Origin: Actinomycetes bacterium
GTDB taxonomy: Bacteria > Actinomycetota > Acidimicrobiia > Acidimicrobiales > RAAP-2
Direction of reading: 5' to 3'
NCBI GenBank assembly: GCA_021782915.1
Contig: JAJXUK010000004.1
Span: 23,998-87,997 of the forward strand
DNA length: 64,000 nucleotides
Each line of letters begins with the position of its first letter. Position 1 is the stretch's first letter. Shown here piece by piece: positions 18,953 through 32,600 of this stretch. Made by a program: the position numbers and the translations under genes. The notes under the pieces are model-generated. The model saw only the letters and a list, made by a program, of their open reading frames with translations, was not told where the DNA came from and ran no database searches.

Positions 18953-19962
18953 CTGCCGAGCAGCAGGGCGCCCGCCTCGACTCGCTCGCCCGGGCCCACC
19001 ACACAGGTCGCCTCGAGACGAGCTCCCGCGCCGATGACCGCGCCGGGGCCGACGATGGCCCCGTTCAAGCGGGCCCCCGCCTCGACAACGCTGCCCGGCA
19101 TCAGGATCACGCCGTGCAGCTCGGCGTGGGCGGCCACCACGCAGTCGCGATCGACCACCGCGTGCTCGAGCACGGCGTCAGCCGACACGAAGGCGCTGGG
19201 GTGACGCCACGAGCCGTTCTCAATGCTCGTCGGGCGGGGCCCGCGGTGCCCATTTCGTCCCTCCAGCACGTCGAGCGTCGCCTCGAGAAACGTCGCGGGC
19301 GTGCCGGTGTCGAGCCAGTAGCCGCTGTCTGCCAGAGCGAAGAGCGCGCCCTCGCGGGCCAGTGAGGGAAAGGTCTCTCGCTCCACGCTCACGGCTCGCC
19401 CGGACTCAATGCGCGACAGGACCGAGGGCTCGAACAGGTAGGCACCGGCGTTGATCAAGTTGGTGGGCGCCTCCTCGCGCGCGGGCTTCTCGACGAAGGC
19501 CACGACCTGACCATCCGGCATCGTGGGCACGACACCAAATCGCGATGGATCTTCCACCGCGTGCAGGGAGATGCTCGCCGCAGCGCGCCGCTCACGATGA
19601 AAGTTCAGGAGCCGACCGAGGTCCAAATCGCTGAGTACGTCGCCATTGAAGACGAGAAACGTCTCGTCGATCTTCGCGCGCTCGGCCGCGAAGCGAATCG
19701 CCCCCGCCGTGCCCAGAGGTTCGGACTCCACGGCGTAGCTGACTCGCACCCCGGCGATGACGTTGTCCGGGTAGGCCTCGATGAAACGATCAGGCAAGTA
19801 TCCCAGGGACAGCACCGCGTCGGTGACGCCCTGCTGACCCAGGGCGCTCAACACGTACTCGATGATGGGAGTGCCCACGAGGGGCAGCATCTGCTTGGGC
19901 GTGTCCCACGTCAGGGGTCGGAGTCTCGTTCCCATCCCCCCCACGAGGACGATTGCCTTCAC
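18949..19962 (-). CDS. NDP-sugar pyrophosphorylase (mannose-1-phosphate guanylyltransferase-like)
   Basis: VKAIVLVGGMGTRLRPLTWDTPKQMLPL, C-terminal hexapeptide repeats. Confidence 0.92.
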   Translation of the reverse strand: MKAIVLVGGMGTRLRPLTWDTPKQMLPLVGTPIIEYVLSALGQQGVTDAVLSLGYLPDRFIEAYPDNVIAGVRVSYAVESEPLGTAGAIRFAAERAKIDETFLVFNGDVLSDLDLGRLLNFHRERRAAASISLHAVEDPSRFGVVPTMPDGQVVAFVEKPAREEAPTNLINAGAYLFEPSVLSRIESGRAVSVERETFPSLAREGALFALADSGYWLDTGTPATFLEATLDVLEGRNGHRGPRPTSIENGSWRHPSAFVSADAVLEHAVVDRDCVVAAHAELHGVILMPGSVVEAGARLNGAIVGPGAVIGAGARLEATCVVGPGERVEAGALLLGS

Positions 19963-19966
19963 GGAC

Positions 19967-20785
19967 TTATCCCTTGGGCGCAGTCGTCGTCGTGCTCGGC
20001 TTCGTGGTGACCGTCGCCGGAACCGTGGTGCTCGACGAGGAGGTCGGTGCACCAGTCGTGGTCGGACTCAACACGGGCGCGGTTGTGGTGGTCGCGGGCG
20101 TCGCATTCGCCTGGACCATCGCGTTGATCGTGGTCTGTGACGGCGCACTCGGCGTGACGCCACTGGGCTCAAAGGCCATGGTCACGCGCATGAACTGGCC
20201 CAGCTTGATCGCTGAGGGGTTCGTGGTGATCGTCGGCTTCTTCTGGCCGAAGTTCGACCAGTAGGCGTAGGAGATCGTGCCGGACTGGCCCGCGTACTTG
20301 GTGCCCGCCGCGCAGGACTGGCCGTTGCGGTAGGTCACCGCCTTAGAGCTGCGGCCCGTCGACACCGGCACCGACAGCTCGGTCGACGAGGCGATCAAAC
20401 CGGGGTACTCGGCGGCGAACTGACTCAGTGTGGCGTTGTTGCCCGCGTCCGCTGCCGACACCGGGCTGATCTTGATGACGTTGGCCGGTAGGACCGTGAG
20501 CCCTCCGGTGGACGACGAGCTGGTGGCGAGGAACGGCAGCGTCTTGCCACATGCCTCGATGCTCAGCGCCGCGTACCAGGTCGTACCCACGGTGGGTGGC
20601 GTGCCGGCCACGGCGCTCGCCGGGTGCTGGTACTCATAGCGCGAGAAGACGATCGAGGCCAGGCCGAGCACCACGATGACGATCAGGGCACCGTAGAAGT
20701 TGAATGGACGCGCCTTCTGATAGGTCTTGCCGCCGCCCGACGCCCCAACCCGACTGACCCACTTGCCCGATGCGCTCTTTGCCAC
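19967..20785 (-). CDS. uncharacterised single-TM extracytoplasmic protein with Ser/Thr-rich tail
   Basis: One TM helix FYGALIVIVVLGLASIVF and low-complexity TTTTAPVLSPTTTG tail; start assigned to GTG at 20785 (MAKSASGKW). Confidence 0.65.
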   Translation of the reverse strand: MAKSASGKWVSRVGASGGGKTYQKARPFNFYGALIVIVVLGLASIVFSRYEYQHPASAVAGTPPTVGTTWYAALSIEACGKTLPFLATSSSSTGGLTVLPANVIKISPVSAADAGNNATLSQFAAEYPGLIASSTELSVPVSTGRSSKAVTYRNGQSCAAGTKYAGQSGTISYAYWSNFGQKKPTITTNPSAIKLGQFMRVTMAFEPSGVTPSAPSQTTINAMVQANATPATTTTAPVLSPTTTGAPTSSSSTTVPATVTTKPSTTTTAPKG

Positions 20786-20852
20786 GCGGGCTACGCTACT
20801 AAATTCCCGGACGGGCCCGGGACAAGAGCCTGGTGAGCCACCACAACACGCC

Positions 20853-21197
20853 TCATCGGCCCCACCACCTGCCCAGCGCGCGCCAGGCGAGCATGAGCGC
20901 GCCATTAAAGGCCAGGGCCACGGCGATGAAGGCCGGGGCGGTGCCCTGACCCGCGAGCACGCGCGCCGTCATGCCAATGACGACCGTGACCAGAGCGATG
21001 AACGCACCGGCCCGAAGGCTGAGCCCGTCGCGACCCGTGCGCCGCACCGCACTCCAGGCCACCAGCAGACCCAGGAGAAAGGGCCACGCCGTGGAAACGA
21101 CACCGCCGAAGGTCTCGCCGTGATCGTGGTGCGCTCGCCCTATCAGTACGAAAACGAGAACGCCCAGTACGTCAACGAGTGGGGCGACACGACGCAT
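20853..21197 (-). CDS. DUF3054 family membrane protein
   Basis: 114 aa, four TM helices, IGRAHHDHG and TARVLAGQGTAPAFIAVAL. Confidence 0.8.
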   Translation of the reverse strand: MRRVAPLVDVLGVLVFVLIGRAHHDHGETFGGVVSTAWPFLLGLLVAWSAVRRTGRDGLSLRAGAFIALVTVVIGMTARVLAGQGTAPAFIAVALAFNGALMLAWRALGRWWGR

Positions 21198-21214
21198 CGG
21201 GGCATCGTAGTGCG

Positions 21215-21291
21215 TGGTAGGGGCGGAGGGGCTCGAACCCTCACTGAAGGCGGTTTAAGCGCCCTGCCTCTGCCAATTGGGCTACGCCCCC
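21215..21291 (-). tRNA. tRNA with UAA anticodon (Leu), short variable loop, CCA encoded
   Basis: GGGGGCG-TA-GCC-CAATTGGCAGA-GGC-A-GGGCG-CTTAAAC-CGCCT-TCAGT-GAGGG-TTCGAGC-CCCTC-CGCCCCT-A-CCA; cloverleaf folds with anticodon TAA. Confidence 0.92.
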
Positions 21292-21367
21292 TCGTCCGAT
21301 CACGCTAACCGACAACTGTTGTGCGCAAACTAGCGACTTTCTTAGCGACCAAAACTAGGCTCGGCTC

Positions 21368-22537
21368 ATGAACCGCGTGCGTCGTCGGGGCACCGCCATT
21401 CGTGTCGGCGCCGTGTGCCTCACTCTGAGCGGCGCCGCAGCCCTCATCACGCCGGTGACCGCACACGCCGCCAGCATCGCCCAGACTCAAGCTCAGATCG
21501 CGGCGCTCTCGGCTCGCCTGGCCCAGCAGCAGCGCGTGAGCGAGACCACGGCCAACGCCTACGACGCGGCGAAGGTCGAGCTGTCCAACGTTGAGGCCAA
21601 CATCGTCGTCCTGAAGCACAAGGAGGCGCTCAAGCGCTCGCAGCTGGCCCTTACGTCCGTACAGCTGCGCCAGGCGGTGGTGCGCGCGTACGTCTTCGGC
21701 GCCGCCGACGCGCAGATTCTCGCTCTGTTCAACCAGAACGTGACGACCGCCGACGCGCGCCAGGTCTTCCAGGACCAGGTCGTGGGAGACCTGACCGCGG
21801 TACGGGACCGCTTTCGAATCCAGAAAGCCTCCCTGGACCGCACCATTCGAGAAGTCGCCGCGCAGAAGTCGAACGCGCTGTACCAGACCCATCGGATGAG
21901 CGCCCTGCTGGCCCAGAACGTCGCCAACGAGAACGCGACTCGCTCCACCCTGGCCGTGGTGACCCAGCGTCTCAAGAAGCAGATCATCTCCTACGAGGTC
22001 GCCGTCGGCGCCGAGGCAGCGCGCAATCGCGACGTGGCCAAGGAGGAGGCGGCCGTGGCCGCCGCGTCGGCCGTCGGCGGCCAGGCGGCGGCGAACCTCG
22101 TGCTGCAGGCCATCCAGAAGAACACCCCCACCACCTACTCGGGCAGCGCCGCCGGGTCCAAGCAGGGCATGGAGGCCCTGCACTGGGCCGAGAGCCAGAT
22201 CGGCGTGCCCTACGTCTGGGGCGGCGAGACCCCCGGCAAGGGATTCGACTGCTCGGGCCTGGTCCAGTGGGCCTGGGCCAAGGCCGGCTTCAGCATTCCG
22301 CGCACCACCGAGACTCAGTGGCCGGCCTTGCGCCACGTACCCCTCACCGCCCTGCAACCCGGGGACCTGCTCTTCTACTACAACCTCGACGGCGATCACC
22401 TCGTGGACCACGTGGTCATGTACGCCGGCAGCGGACCGTGGGGTACGAGCACGATCATCGCCGCCGCGCACTCGGGCACCACGGTGAGCCTGGCGCCCAT
22501 GTTCACCTTCGGGCTCATCGGAGCCGGCCGGCCCTGA
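21368..22537 (+). CDS. NlpC/P60 family peptidoglycan endopeptidase with N-terminal coiled coil
   Basis: Signal peptide, coiled coil, GFDCSGLVQWAW catalytic Cys, DHVVMYAG His region. Confidence 0.93.
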   Translation: MNRVRRRGTAIRVGAVCLTLSGAAALITPVTAHAASIAQTQAQIAALSARLAQQQRVSETTANAYDAAKVELSNVEANIVVLKHKEALKRSQLALTSVQLRQAVVRAYVFGAADAQILALFNQNVTTADARQVFQDQVVGDLTAVRDRFRIQKASLDRTIREVAAQKSNALYQTHRMSALLAQNVANENATRSTLAVVTQRLKKQIISYEVAVGAEAARNRDVAKEEAAVAAASAVGGQAAANLVLQAIQKNTPTTYSGSAAGSKQGMEALHWAESQIGVPYVWGGETPGKGFDCSGLVQWAWAKAGFSIPRTTETQWPALRHVPLTALQPGDLLFYYNLDGDHLVDHVVMYAGSGPWGTSTIIAAAHSGTTVSLAPMFTFGLIGAGRP

Positions 22538-22550
22538 CCAGTACCGTGAA

Positions 22551-23477
22551 GTGATTGACACCTCGATTGTCATTCCCGCCTACAACGAATCCGCGCGCCT
22601 CGGAGCCGGCTACGCCCGCCTGGCCCCCGTGCTCGACCAGCTCGGCCCCGACACGGAGGTGGTCATCGTGGATGACGGCTCCCGCGACGACACCCTGGGC
22701 GTGGCGCGCACCGTCTACGGACATCTCGAACACCTGCTCGTAGTGCGCCAAGAGCCCAATCGGGGCAAGGGGGCGGCCGTGCGCCTCGGAATCGGGCTGG
22801 CCCGCGGCCAGCGAATCCTGGTCACCGACGCCGACATGGCGATCCGTCCGCGACACTTTCCCGACATGCTCGACGCCCTCGACGAGCTCGACATCGCCCC
22901 GGGCTCGCGCGTCCAGGACGGGCGCGTGCGCTACCACACGATCGTGCGCAGCCTGGCCGGGGACGCATTCCACCTCCTCGTTCACCACTACGCGCACCTC
23001 ACGCTGCGTGACACGCAGTGTGGTGCCAAGGCCTTCCGCGCCGGGCCGGCGCGTCTCATCGCCCTGCTGGCCACGACGGACCGCTTCGCCTACGACGTCG
23101 AGATGCTCTCGCTCGCACAGCGCCTGGGACTGCGCATCGGGCCGGTGCCGGTCACCTGGGACGACGTGCGCGGCTCGTCCGTCCACCTGGGATCGGACTC
23201 GCTGGGCATGCTCAAGGACCTACGACGCCTGGCGCGTCTGCGCTACCAGAACCCGGTGGTCCAGGTGCGCGCGGACCTCGAGGTCGCTGAGGCGTCGCGC
23301 GCGGCGCGCGAGGTGCGTGCCAACGGCCTCGTGCTCGCGCGCGGGTCGGCCGACGCGCTCATCGTGCTGGCCCGTGACGGCGCGGTTGCCGGCGCGGGCA
23401 TCGCGGCCTCTCTGGGAGGGCAGCTGCGTACGAGCGGCCTGGCCGAGCTCGCGAATCGCGAGCTCGTCGCCCTCTGA
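22551..23477 (+). CDS. family 2 glycosyltransferase (dolichyl-phosphate glucosyltransferase-like)
   Basis: SIVIPAYNESARLGAG, VIVDDGSRDDT, VTDADM, DTQCGAKAF. Confidence 0.92.
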   Translation: MIDTSIVIPAYNESARLGAGYARLAPVLDQLGPDTEVVIVDDGSRDDTLGVARTVYGHLEHLLVVRQEPNRGKGAAVRLGIGLARGQRILVTDADMAIRPRHFPDMLDALDELDIAPGSRVQDGRVRYHTIVRSLAGDAFHLLVHHYAHLTLRDTQCGAKAFRAGPARLIALLATTDRFAYDVEMLSLAQRLGLRIGPVPVTWDDVRGSSVHLGSDSLGMLKDLRRLARLRYQNPVVQVRADLEVAEASRAAREVRANGLVLARGSADALIVLARDGAVAGAGIAASLGGQLRTSGLAELANRELVAL

Positions 23478-23478
23478 G

Positions 23479-24105
23479 TCAGTCGCCACTCGGCAGCAGC
23501 CAGTCGGCCACCAGCTGGGGCGCCCGGTCTCGCCACTCCTCGGCGGTCACCGCGTAGCGTGCGTGGTCCTCCCACGCGCCGTCGATCTCCAGGTAGCGCT
23601 CGGCGATGCCCTCGCAGCGGATGCCGAGCTTCTCGACCACGCGCCGCGAGGCCGCGTTGCGCGGGATGATGTTGATCTCCACCCGGTGCAGGCCCAGCGA
23701 CTCGAACGCGAACTGCAGGAGCGTGACCACGGATTCGGGCATGAGCCCGCGACCGGCGACCGCCTCGTCAATCCAGTAGCCGATGTAGGCGTTCTGCAGC
23801 GGACCGCGGGCGATCGCCGACAGGGTGATCTCGCCGACGAAGCGACCCTCGAAGAAGATGCCGAAGCCGTAGCCCGTGCCCATCTGGCGCTCGCGCTCGC
23901 GGATCGCGCAGCGGCTCACGAAGCTGCGCTGATCCTCGGCCAGGTGTGTCGAGTGCGCCGAGCGCGGCTCCCATTTGACGAGCCAGTCGTGGCAGCGCTG
24001 GCGCACCTCGAGCCAGCCCGCGTAGTCCAGGTCCGTCAGCGTGCGCAGCAGGACCCGGCGCCCGTGCAGGCTCAGGGGTGCGTAGAGAGATCCCCGTGCG
24101 CTCAC
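23479..24105 (-). CDS. GNAT N-acetyltransferase (RimJ/RimL-like)
   Basis: AYIGYWIDEAVAGRGLMPESVVTLLQFAFESLGLHRVEINI. Confidence 0.9.
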   Translation of the reverse strand: MSARGSLYAPLSLHGRRVLLRTLTDLDYAGWLEVRQRCHDWLVKWEPRSAHSTHLAEDQRSFVSRCAIRERERQMGTGYGFGIFFEGRFVGEITLSAIARGPLQNAYIGYWIDEAVAGRGLMPESVVTLLQFAFESLGLHRVEINIIPRNAASRRVVEKLGIRCEGIAERYLEIDGAWEDHARYAVTAEEWRDRAPQLVADWLLPSGD

Positions 24106-24118
24106 CGTGCCCGCCGCC

Positions 24119-25536
24119 TCATCCCTCCATCGTGACAGGCCCGATGGTCCGGTGCCCACTCAGTCGGGCCTCGACGATGCCGTCGAGGATGTCGCTCTCG
24201 CTGGAGAGCAACTCCGGGGCCCCGAATCGGTCCATGACCGCCTCGAGGACCATCAGACCCGCCACCAGCACGTCCTCGCGCCCGGGCACCATGCCCACCG
24301 TGGCCAGGCGCTCGGCGGGGCTCAGAGCGCCGAGGCGCTCGCGCCAGCTGGTGACGCACTCGCGCGAGAGTCGCCGGTGGTGCACGACGTCGCGGTCGTA
24401 GTGCTCCAGGCCCGCGTCGAGCTGGGCCAGCGTGGCGACGGTGCCGGCCAGACCCACGAGGCGCACGTGGCCGGTCACGCCGGCCAGCTGGGGCACCGCG
24501 GCCACGGCGCGCTCCAGCTCGGCCTCGATCATCGCTCGGGCCGCGCCGAGACGCGGCTCGTTCACCGGACCGGGACCCAGAGCGCGCTCCGTGATGCGCA
24601 CGCAGCCCAGCTGCATCGAGTAGCTCACCAGGCCCGACGGCGTGTCCAGGGCCAACTCCGTCGAGCCACCCCCCACGTCCAGCACCAGCGTCGGCCGATC
24701 GTCGACGCTGAGCCCGGCCGTGGCGCCGGCGTACGAGTAGGCGGCCTCCTCGGTGCCCGAGAGAATCGCGACGTCCACGCCCACGATCTCGCGCGCTCGG
24801 GCGAGGAACTCGGCGCCGTTGCTCGCGTCACGCACCGCCGAGGTCGCCACGAGGAGCCCGGTGCGCGCGCCGGCGTCGTCCATCATGGTGCGATACTCGC
24901 TCAGCACGCTCCACGTGCGTTGCATGGCCGGCGTCGTCAGGCGCCGCGTCGCGTCCACACCCTCCGAGAGCCTGGTGATGCGCGCGTCGCGCACCAGAGC
25001 CCCCGTGACGTCGGCCACGAGCAGACGAGTGGAGTTGCTGCCACAGTCCAGGGCCGCGACGGCGTCGCGCTCGCTCACGCGCGCGCAGCCTCGCACATCG
25101 ACCAGTGTCGCTACGAGCTTGCCCACCGGATCAGCCCCGCCGGCCAGGTAGTACGCGAGGTGCGCGTGCAGGCACTTGACCCCCGTGCGCGTGCCACCGA
25201 CACCGCCGCCGGGCGCGACTGCGTCACGACGCACGATGCGAGCCGTGCGCGCGCGAGCGTAGGCCTCGTGGGCGCGCGCCAGCGCCTCGGGCTCGACCAT
25301 GCCCTCGAATCGATGCACGCCGCCCTCGCTCTCGAGGCGGCTGACGGCCTCGTGCAAGGCGGGCTCGACGAGCCAGTAGAGGGTGGGCATCGGCGTGCCG
25401 TCGCGCAGGTGCGGCTCGTTCTCGATCACCACCGGCGCGCCACGTCGCCGCACCGCGACCTCGCAGTCACCCGCTAGCGCACGACCCAGCATCGCCTCGA
25501 TGGCCGCGACGTCACTGACGTCGAGTTGGCGTCCAC

Positions 25537-25540
<4 letters not shown>
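24119..25540 (-). CDS. DUF501-Ppx/GppA phosphatase fusion protein
   Basis: N-terminus matches DUF501 (VKCLHAHLAYYLAGGADPVG); C-terminus ALDCGSNSTRLLV, DVGGGSTEL of Ppx/GppA; single open frame. Confidence 0.85.
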
Positions 25541-28591
<3,051 letters not shown>

Positions 28592-28592
<1 letters not shown>

Positions 28593-29677
28593 CACTGGTA
28601 AAAGGACGTCGGCGCGGTGGTGAGCAGGCTGGCCGAGTTGACGTCACTGGCTGATGGCGCACTGGGCGCGACAACCGCCGGACCCGAGGACGTCACCGAC
28701 CAGGTGCCAAAGGCCGGGTCCACGCGAACGGCAGCCTGCTCGAGGATGGTCGTCTTGGCCACGTTGGCCGCGCTCGCGTTCAGGCTCTGAATGTCCGTGA
28801 TGACCGCGCCCTCGGCCGAGGCGAGCGTGCTCGGGGTCCGCTTGGTGGGCGCGACGTACAGCGCGTACGTGGTCCCGTTGGACTGCAGCGCACGCGGCGA
28901 GGCGGGGAACTCGTTGATCGCGGTGCCCGCCGTGTCCGCGCGCACGGCCGAATAGGCGCTCGAATTCGGTGCGAAGCAGCCGTAGGCCCCGCCCTTGGTC
29001 TTGGACGGGTCCAGCGAGAACTTGCGCGCCAGGTTCGCCACGCTCATGCCCGCCTTCTGGGCCTGGGCGAAGGCGCTCAGCTCGCTCGGACGCACGACGG
29101 CCACCGAGACACAGATCGTGTCGTAGTCGGCCCGGTGCGACTGGTAGAAGGCCTGGATGTTCGCGCTGGTCAGGGCGATGGTCGAGTTCAGGCGCGACAG
29201 CAGATAGGTCGATTCGGCCTGGGCTCGCACCTCGGCACTGCGCATCTCGGGCGTCATCGCCGCGAGGGCCTGGGCCGCGGTGCCCGGGCAGTTCAGGCGG
29301 TTGGCGGCCGCCGCCTGGGTGAGCTCTCCCAGCAGCGAGTCCTTCGCCTGGGCGAGCTCGCTCGCGCTCGGCGTGTGGTGCAGGCGCGTTGTGACGTAGT
29401 GATCGATCGCCAGGCCCTCGACGCGCAGGCCCGTCCACGCGGCGGCCCCCGACGCACTCAGGCTCGAGCCGCCGCCGCCCGAGGTGAACGTCGCCGGGCT
29501 GAGCGCGCTGAGGAAGCAGTCCAGGGTCGGCGAGGAGGCGATCGCTGCGAGCTCCGCGCGCACCGCGGAGCTCGAGATCTGCGCGCCGTCGACGCTGACA
29601 CCGGAGCGCGCCGACCAGACGCCGAAGGAACCGGCTCCGACGAGGGCCACGATGAGCAGGGCTACGAGACGGCGCAC
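28592..29677 (-). CDS. exported SurA/PpiC-type peptidylprolyl isomerase-like protein
   Basis: N-terminal signal/TM; FSLDPSKTKGGAYGCFAPNSS and SELSAFAQAQKAGMSVANLARKFS resemble PpiC domains. Confidence 0.7.
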
Positions 29678-29686
29678 CCGCCCATG

Positions 29687-32600
29687 CTACCCACCGGCCC
29701 CGGCGGCTCCGAGCGCGGGCACCATCTCGTCGAGCACCGCGCGCAGCCGCGATGGGCCGACGGCGTCCGCCGAGAGCTCCAGGCGCACCTCGTGAGTGGA
29801 CTCGTCGTAGGCGCGCGACCCGTACTGGCGCCGCAGGCGCAGCTGCTGAGACAGCGAGAGGCGCAGCGGACCGATGCGCACGACGGGCTTGGAGCGCACG
29901 CCCACCTGGGCCGGCGCCACGCGCAAGGACGTGACGCCCCTCTCCAGGCACGCCAGACGCAGCGCGGCCAGCTCCAGCAGGCCGGTCGCGGCCCGCGGCA
30001 GCGGGCCGTAGCGGTCCTGCCACTCCGCACCCAGGTCGGCCAGCTCGTCGTAGCTCGACAGGCTCGCCAGGCGTCGGTACGCCTCGAGTCGCGCGTCGTC
30101 GGCCTCCACGTAGTCCTTGGGCAGGTGGGCCTCACCCGGCACCTCCAGGGTGACCGCGGCGACGTGGGGCACGCTCAGGCCCTTGGCGTCAGCCACCGCC
30201 TCGGCGACCAACTGGACGTAGAGGTCGTAGCCCACCGCGGCCACCGGACCGGATTGGTCGTGGCCCAGCAGGTTGCCCGCCCCGCGGATCTCCAGGTCCC
30301 GCATGGCGATCTTGAACCCGCTGCCGAGAGCGGTGTTGTCCCCGATGGTTCGCAGCCGTTCGTAGGCGGTCTCGGAAAGAACCTGGTCCGCGGGGTGAAA
30401 CAGATACGCATAGGCGCGCTGGCTGGCCCGGCCGACCCGACCGCGCAGCTGGTGCAGCTGGCCCAGGCCGAGCCGATCAGCTCGGTCGACGATGAGAGTG
30501 TTCACACTCGGCAGGTCGATGCCCGACTCGACGATGGTCGTGCACACGAGCACGTCGAAGCGCCGTTCCCAGAAGTCGATCATCACCCTCTCGAGGGTCC
30601 CCTCGTCCATCTGGCCGTGCGCGATGGCGATACGCGCATCGGGTACCAGCTGAGCGAGGCGCCGGGCGACCTGGTCGATGTCCGAGACCCGGTTGTGAAC
30701 GAAGAAGACCTGACCCTCGCGCAGCAACTCGCGTCGGATCGCCTCGACGACCGCCGCCTCGGAGTACTCCCCGACGTGGGTCAGGATCGGGCGACGGTCC
30801 GACGGTGGCGTCGCCACCATCGACAGATCGCGGATGCCGGCGAAGGCCATCTCGAGGGTCCGCGGAATCGGGCTGGCACTCAGAGTCAGCACATCCACTC
30901 CCACGGCACGTTCTTTGATCGCCTCCTTGTGCGCGACGCCGAAGCGCTGCTCCTCGTCCACCACGAGCAGACCGAGGTTCTTGAACCTGACCGTCTCACT
31001 GAGCAGGCGATGGGTGCCGACCACCACGTCGACACTGCCGTCGGCCAGGCCCCGCACGGTCGCGGCGGCCTCAGCGTCATCCACGAAGCGACTCAGCAGC
31101 GCGACGCGCACCGGGAAGCCCGCGAAGCGCTCACGCAGCGTCGCGTAGTGCTGGCTGGCCAGCAGGGTGGTGGGCACGAGCAGGGCGGCCTGGAAGTTGT
31201 CCTGGACGGCCTTGAAGATCGCGCGCAGCGCGATCTCGGTCTTGCCGAAGCCGACGTCCGCGCAGACCAGGCGGTCCATGGGCCGCGGCGCCTCCATGTC
31301 CGCCTTCACGTCGAGGATCGCCTGGGCCTGGTCGGCGGTGAGGGTGTAGGGAAAGAGCGCCTCCATCTCGGCCTGCCAGGCGGTGTCCGGGGCGAAGGCG
31401 TGCCCGGGCGCGTGAGCGCGCTGCCGGTACAGCTCGACGAGCTCCTGGGCGACCAGAAAGGCCGCCGCCGAGGCCTTGGCTCGCGTGCGCTGCCACTCGG
31501 CTCCACCCATGCGTGACAGGGAGGGCGCGTCGGCGCCGGAGTACGGGGTGAGCGCGTCGATCTGCTCGGTCGGCCAGTAGCTGCGCCCGTCCCTGAACTC
31601 CAGGATCAGATAGTCACGCACCGTGCCGTTCAGGCTGCGCGTCGTCGTGCCGGCGAAGCGCGCCACCCCGTGCTGGCGGTGCACGACGTAGCTGCCCACC
31701 GACAGGTCGTCGAAGAAGCCGTCGACGGTTCTCGCGCGCACCCGAGCCGCGCGGTGCGTCGTGCGTCGTCCGGTCAGGTCCGACTCGCTCCACACGACCA
31801 CGTCGGCCTCGTCAAAGCTGAATCCGGCCGGCAGCGAGCTGACCACGACGCTGAGACGTGTCTGCAGGGCTCGACTCGCGTCGCTGGTGACCTCGAGGCC
31901 CTCCGCGCGCAGTTGCTCTGCCATGCGCTCGACCGCGGCGGCGTTCGTCGTCAGCACGACCCCGCGCCGCGAGCGCGGCCAGGTGCGCACGTGGGCCGCG
32001 ATGCGCGACGGGTCACCCTGGACCACCGGCGGCGAGGTCACGAGCATCTCGCTGGCCGGGCTCTCGCCCAGGAGCAATGCGCCCTCGAAGTTGAGGTGCG
32101 ACTCGTGCAGCAGTGGCACGTCGTGCGCTCCCCAGGTCGCGCCGACCACGTCGGCCAGTTCTCGCTCCTCGTCCACCAGCTCGCTCAGGCGGCTCTGGAC
32201 CCGCTCGGGCTCCACGAGCACGAGAGTGCTCGCGCCGAGCTCGTCGAGCAGGGTGCGCCGCGGGGAAAGCCCGAGCATCATCCAGCTCTCCATGCCATCG
32301 AAGAGCTCGCCGTCGCCCAGTCGCTCGAGCACGCTGCGAGCCCACGGCGCCTCCTCGATCAGCCCGCGCAGGCGCGTGCGCTCGGCGAGGTCGGGCACCC
32401 ACTCTCGCACCGTGGCCAGCACCGCGACGTCCACGTCGTGCTCGGAACGCTGGGTCGCGACGTCAAAGACGGTCAGGCGCTCCACGTCGTCGCCGAAGAA
32501 ATCGAGGCGCACGGGCTCCTCGGACTGACTGGGCCAAACGTCGACGATGCCCCCGCGCACGGCGAGCTCACCTCGGTGCTCCACCAGGGACTCACGTCGA

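Noticed and set aside
21335-21345. TTCTTAG upstream of the NlpC/P60 gene resembling the two-component motif
   Set aside because: Lacks the GGCA extension and the second CTTA at 21 bp; likely chance similarity.
29135-31516. 793-aa plus-strand ORF antisense to the SurA-like gene and mfd
   Set aside because: Arg/His/Gln-rich shadow ORF; mfd motifs on the minus strand are clear.
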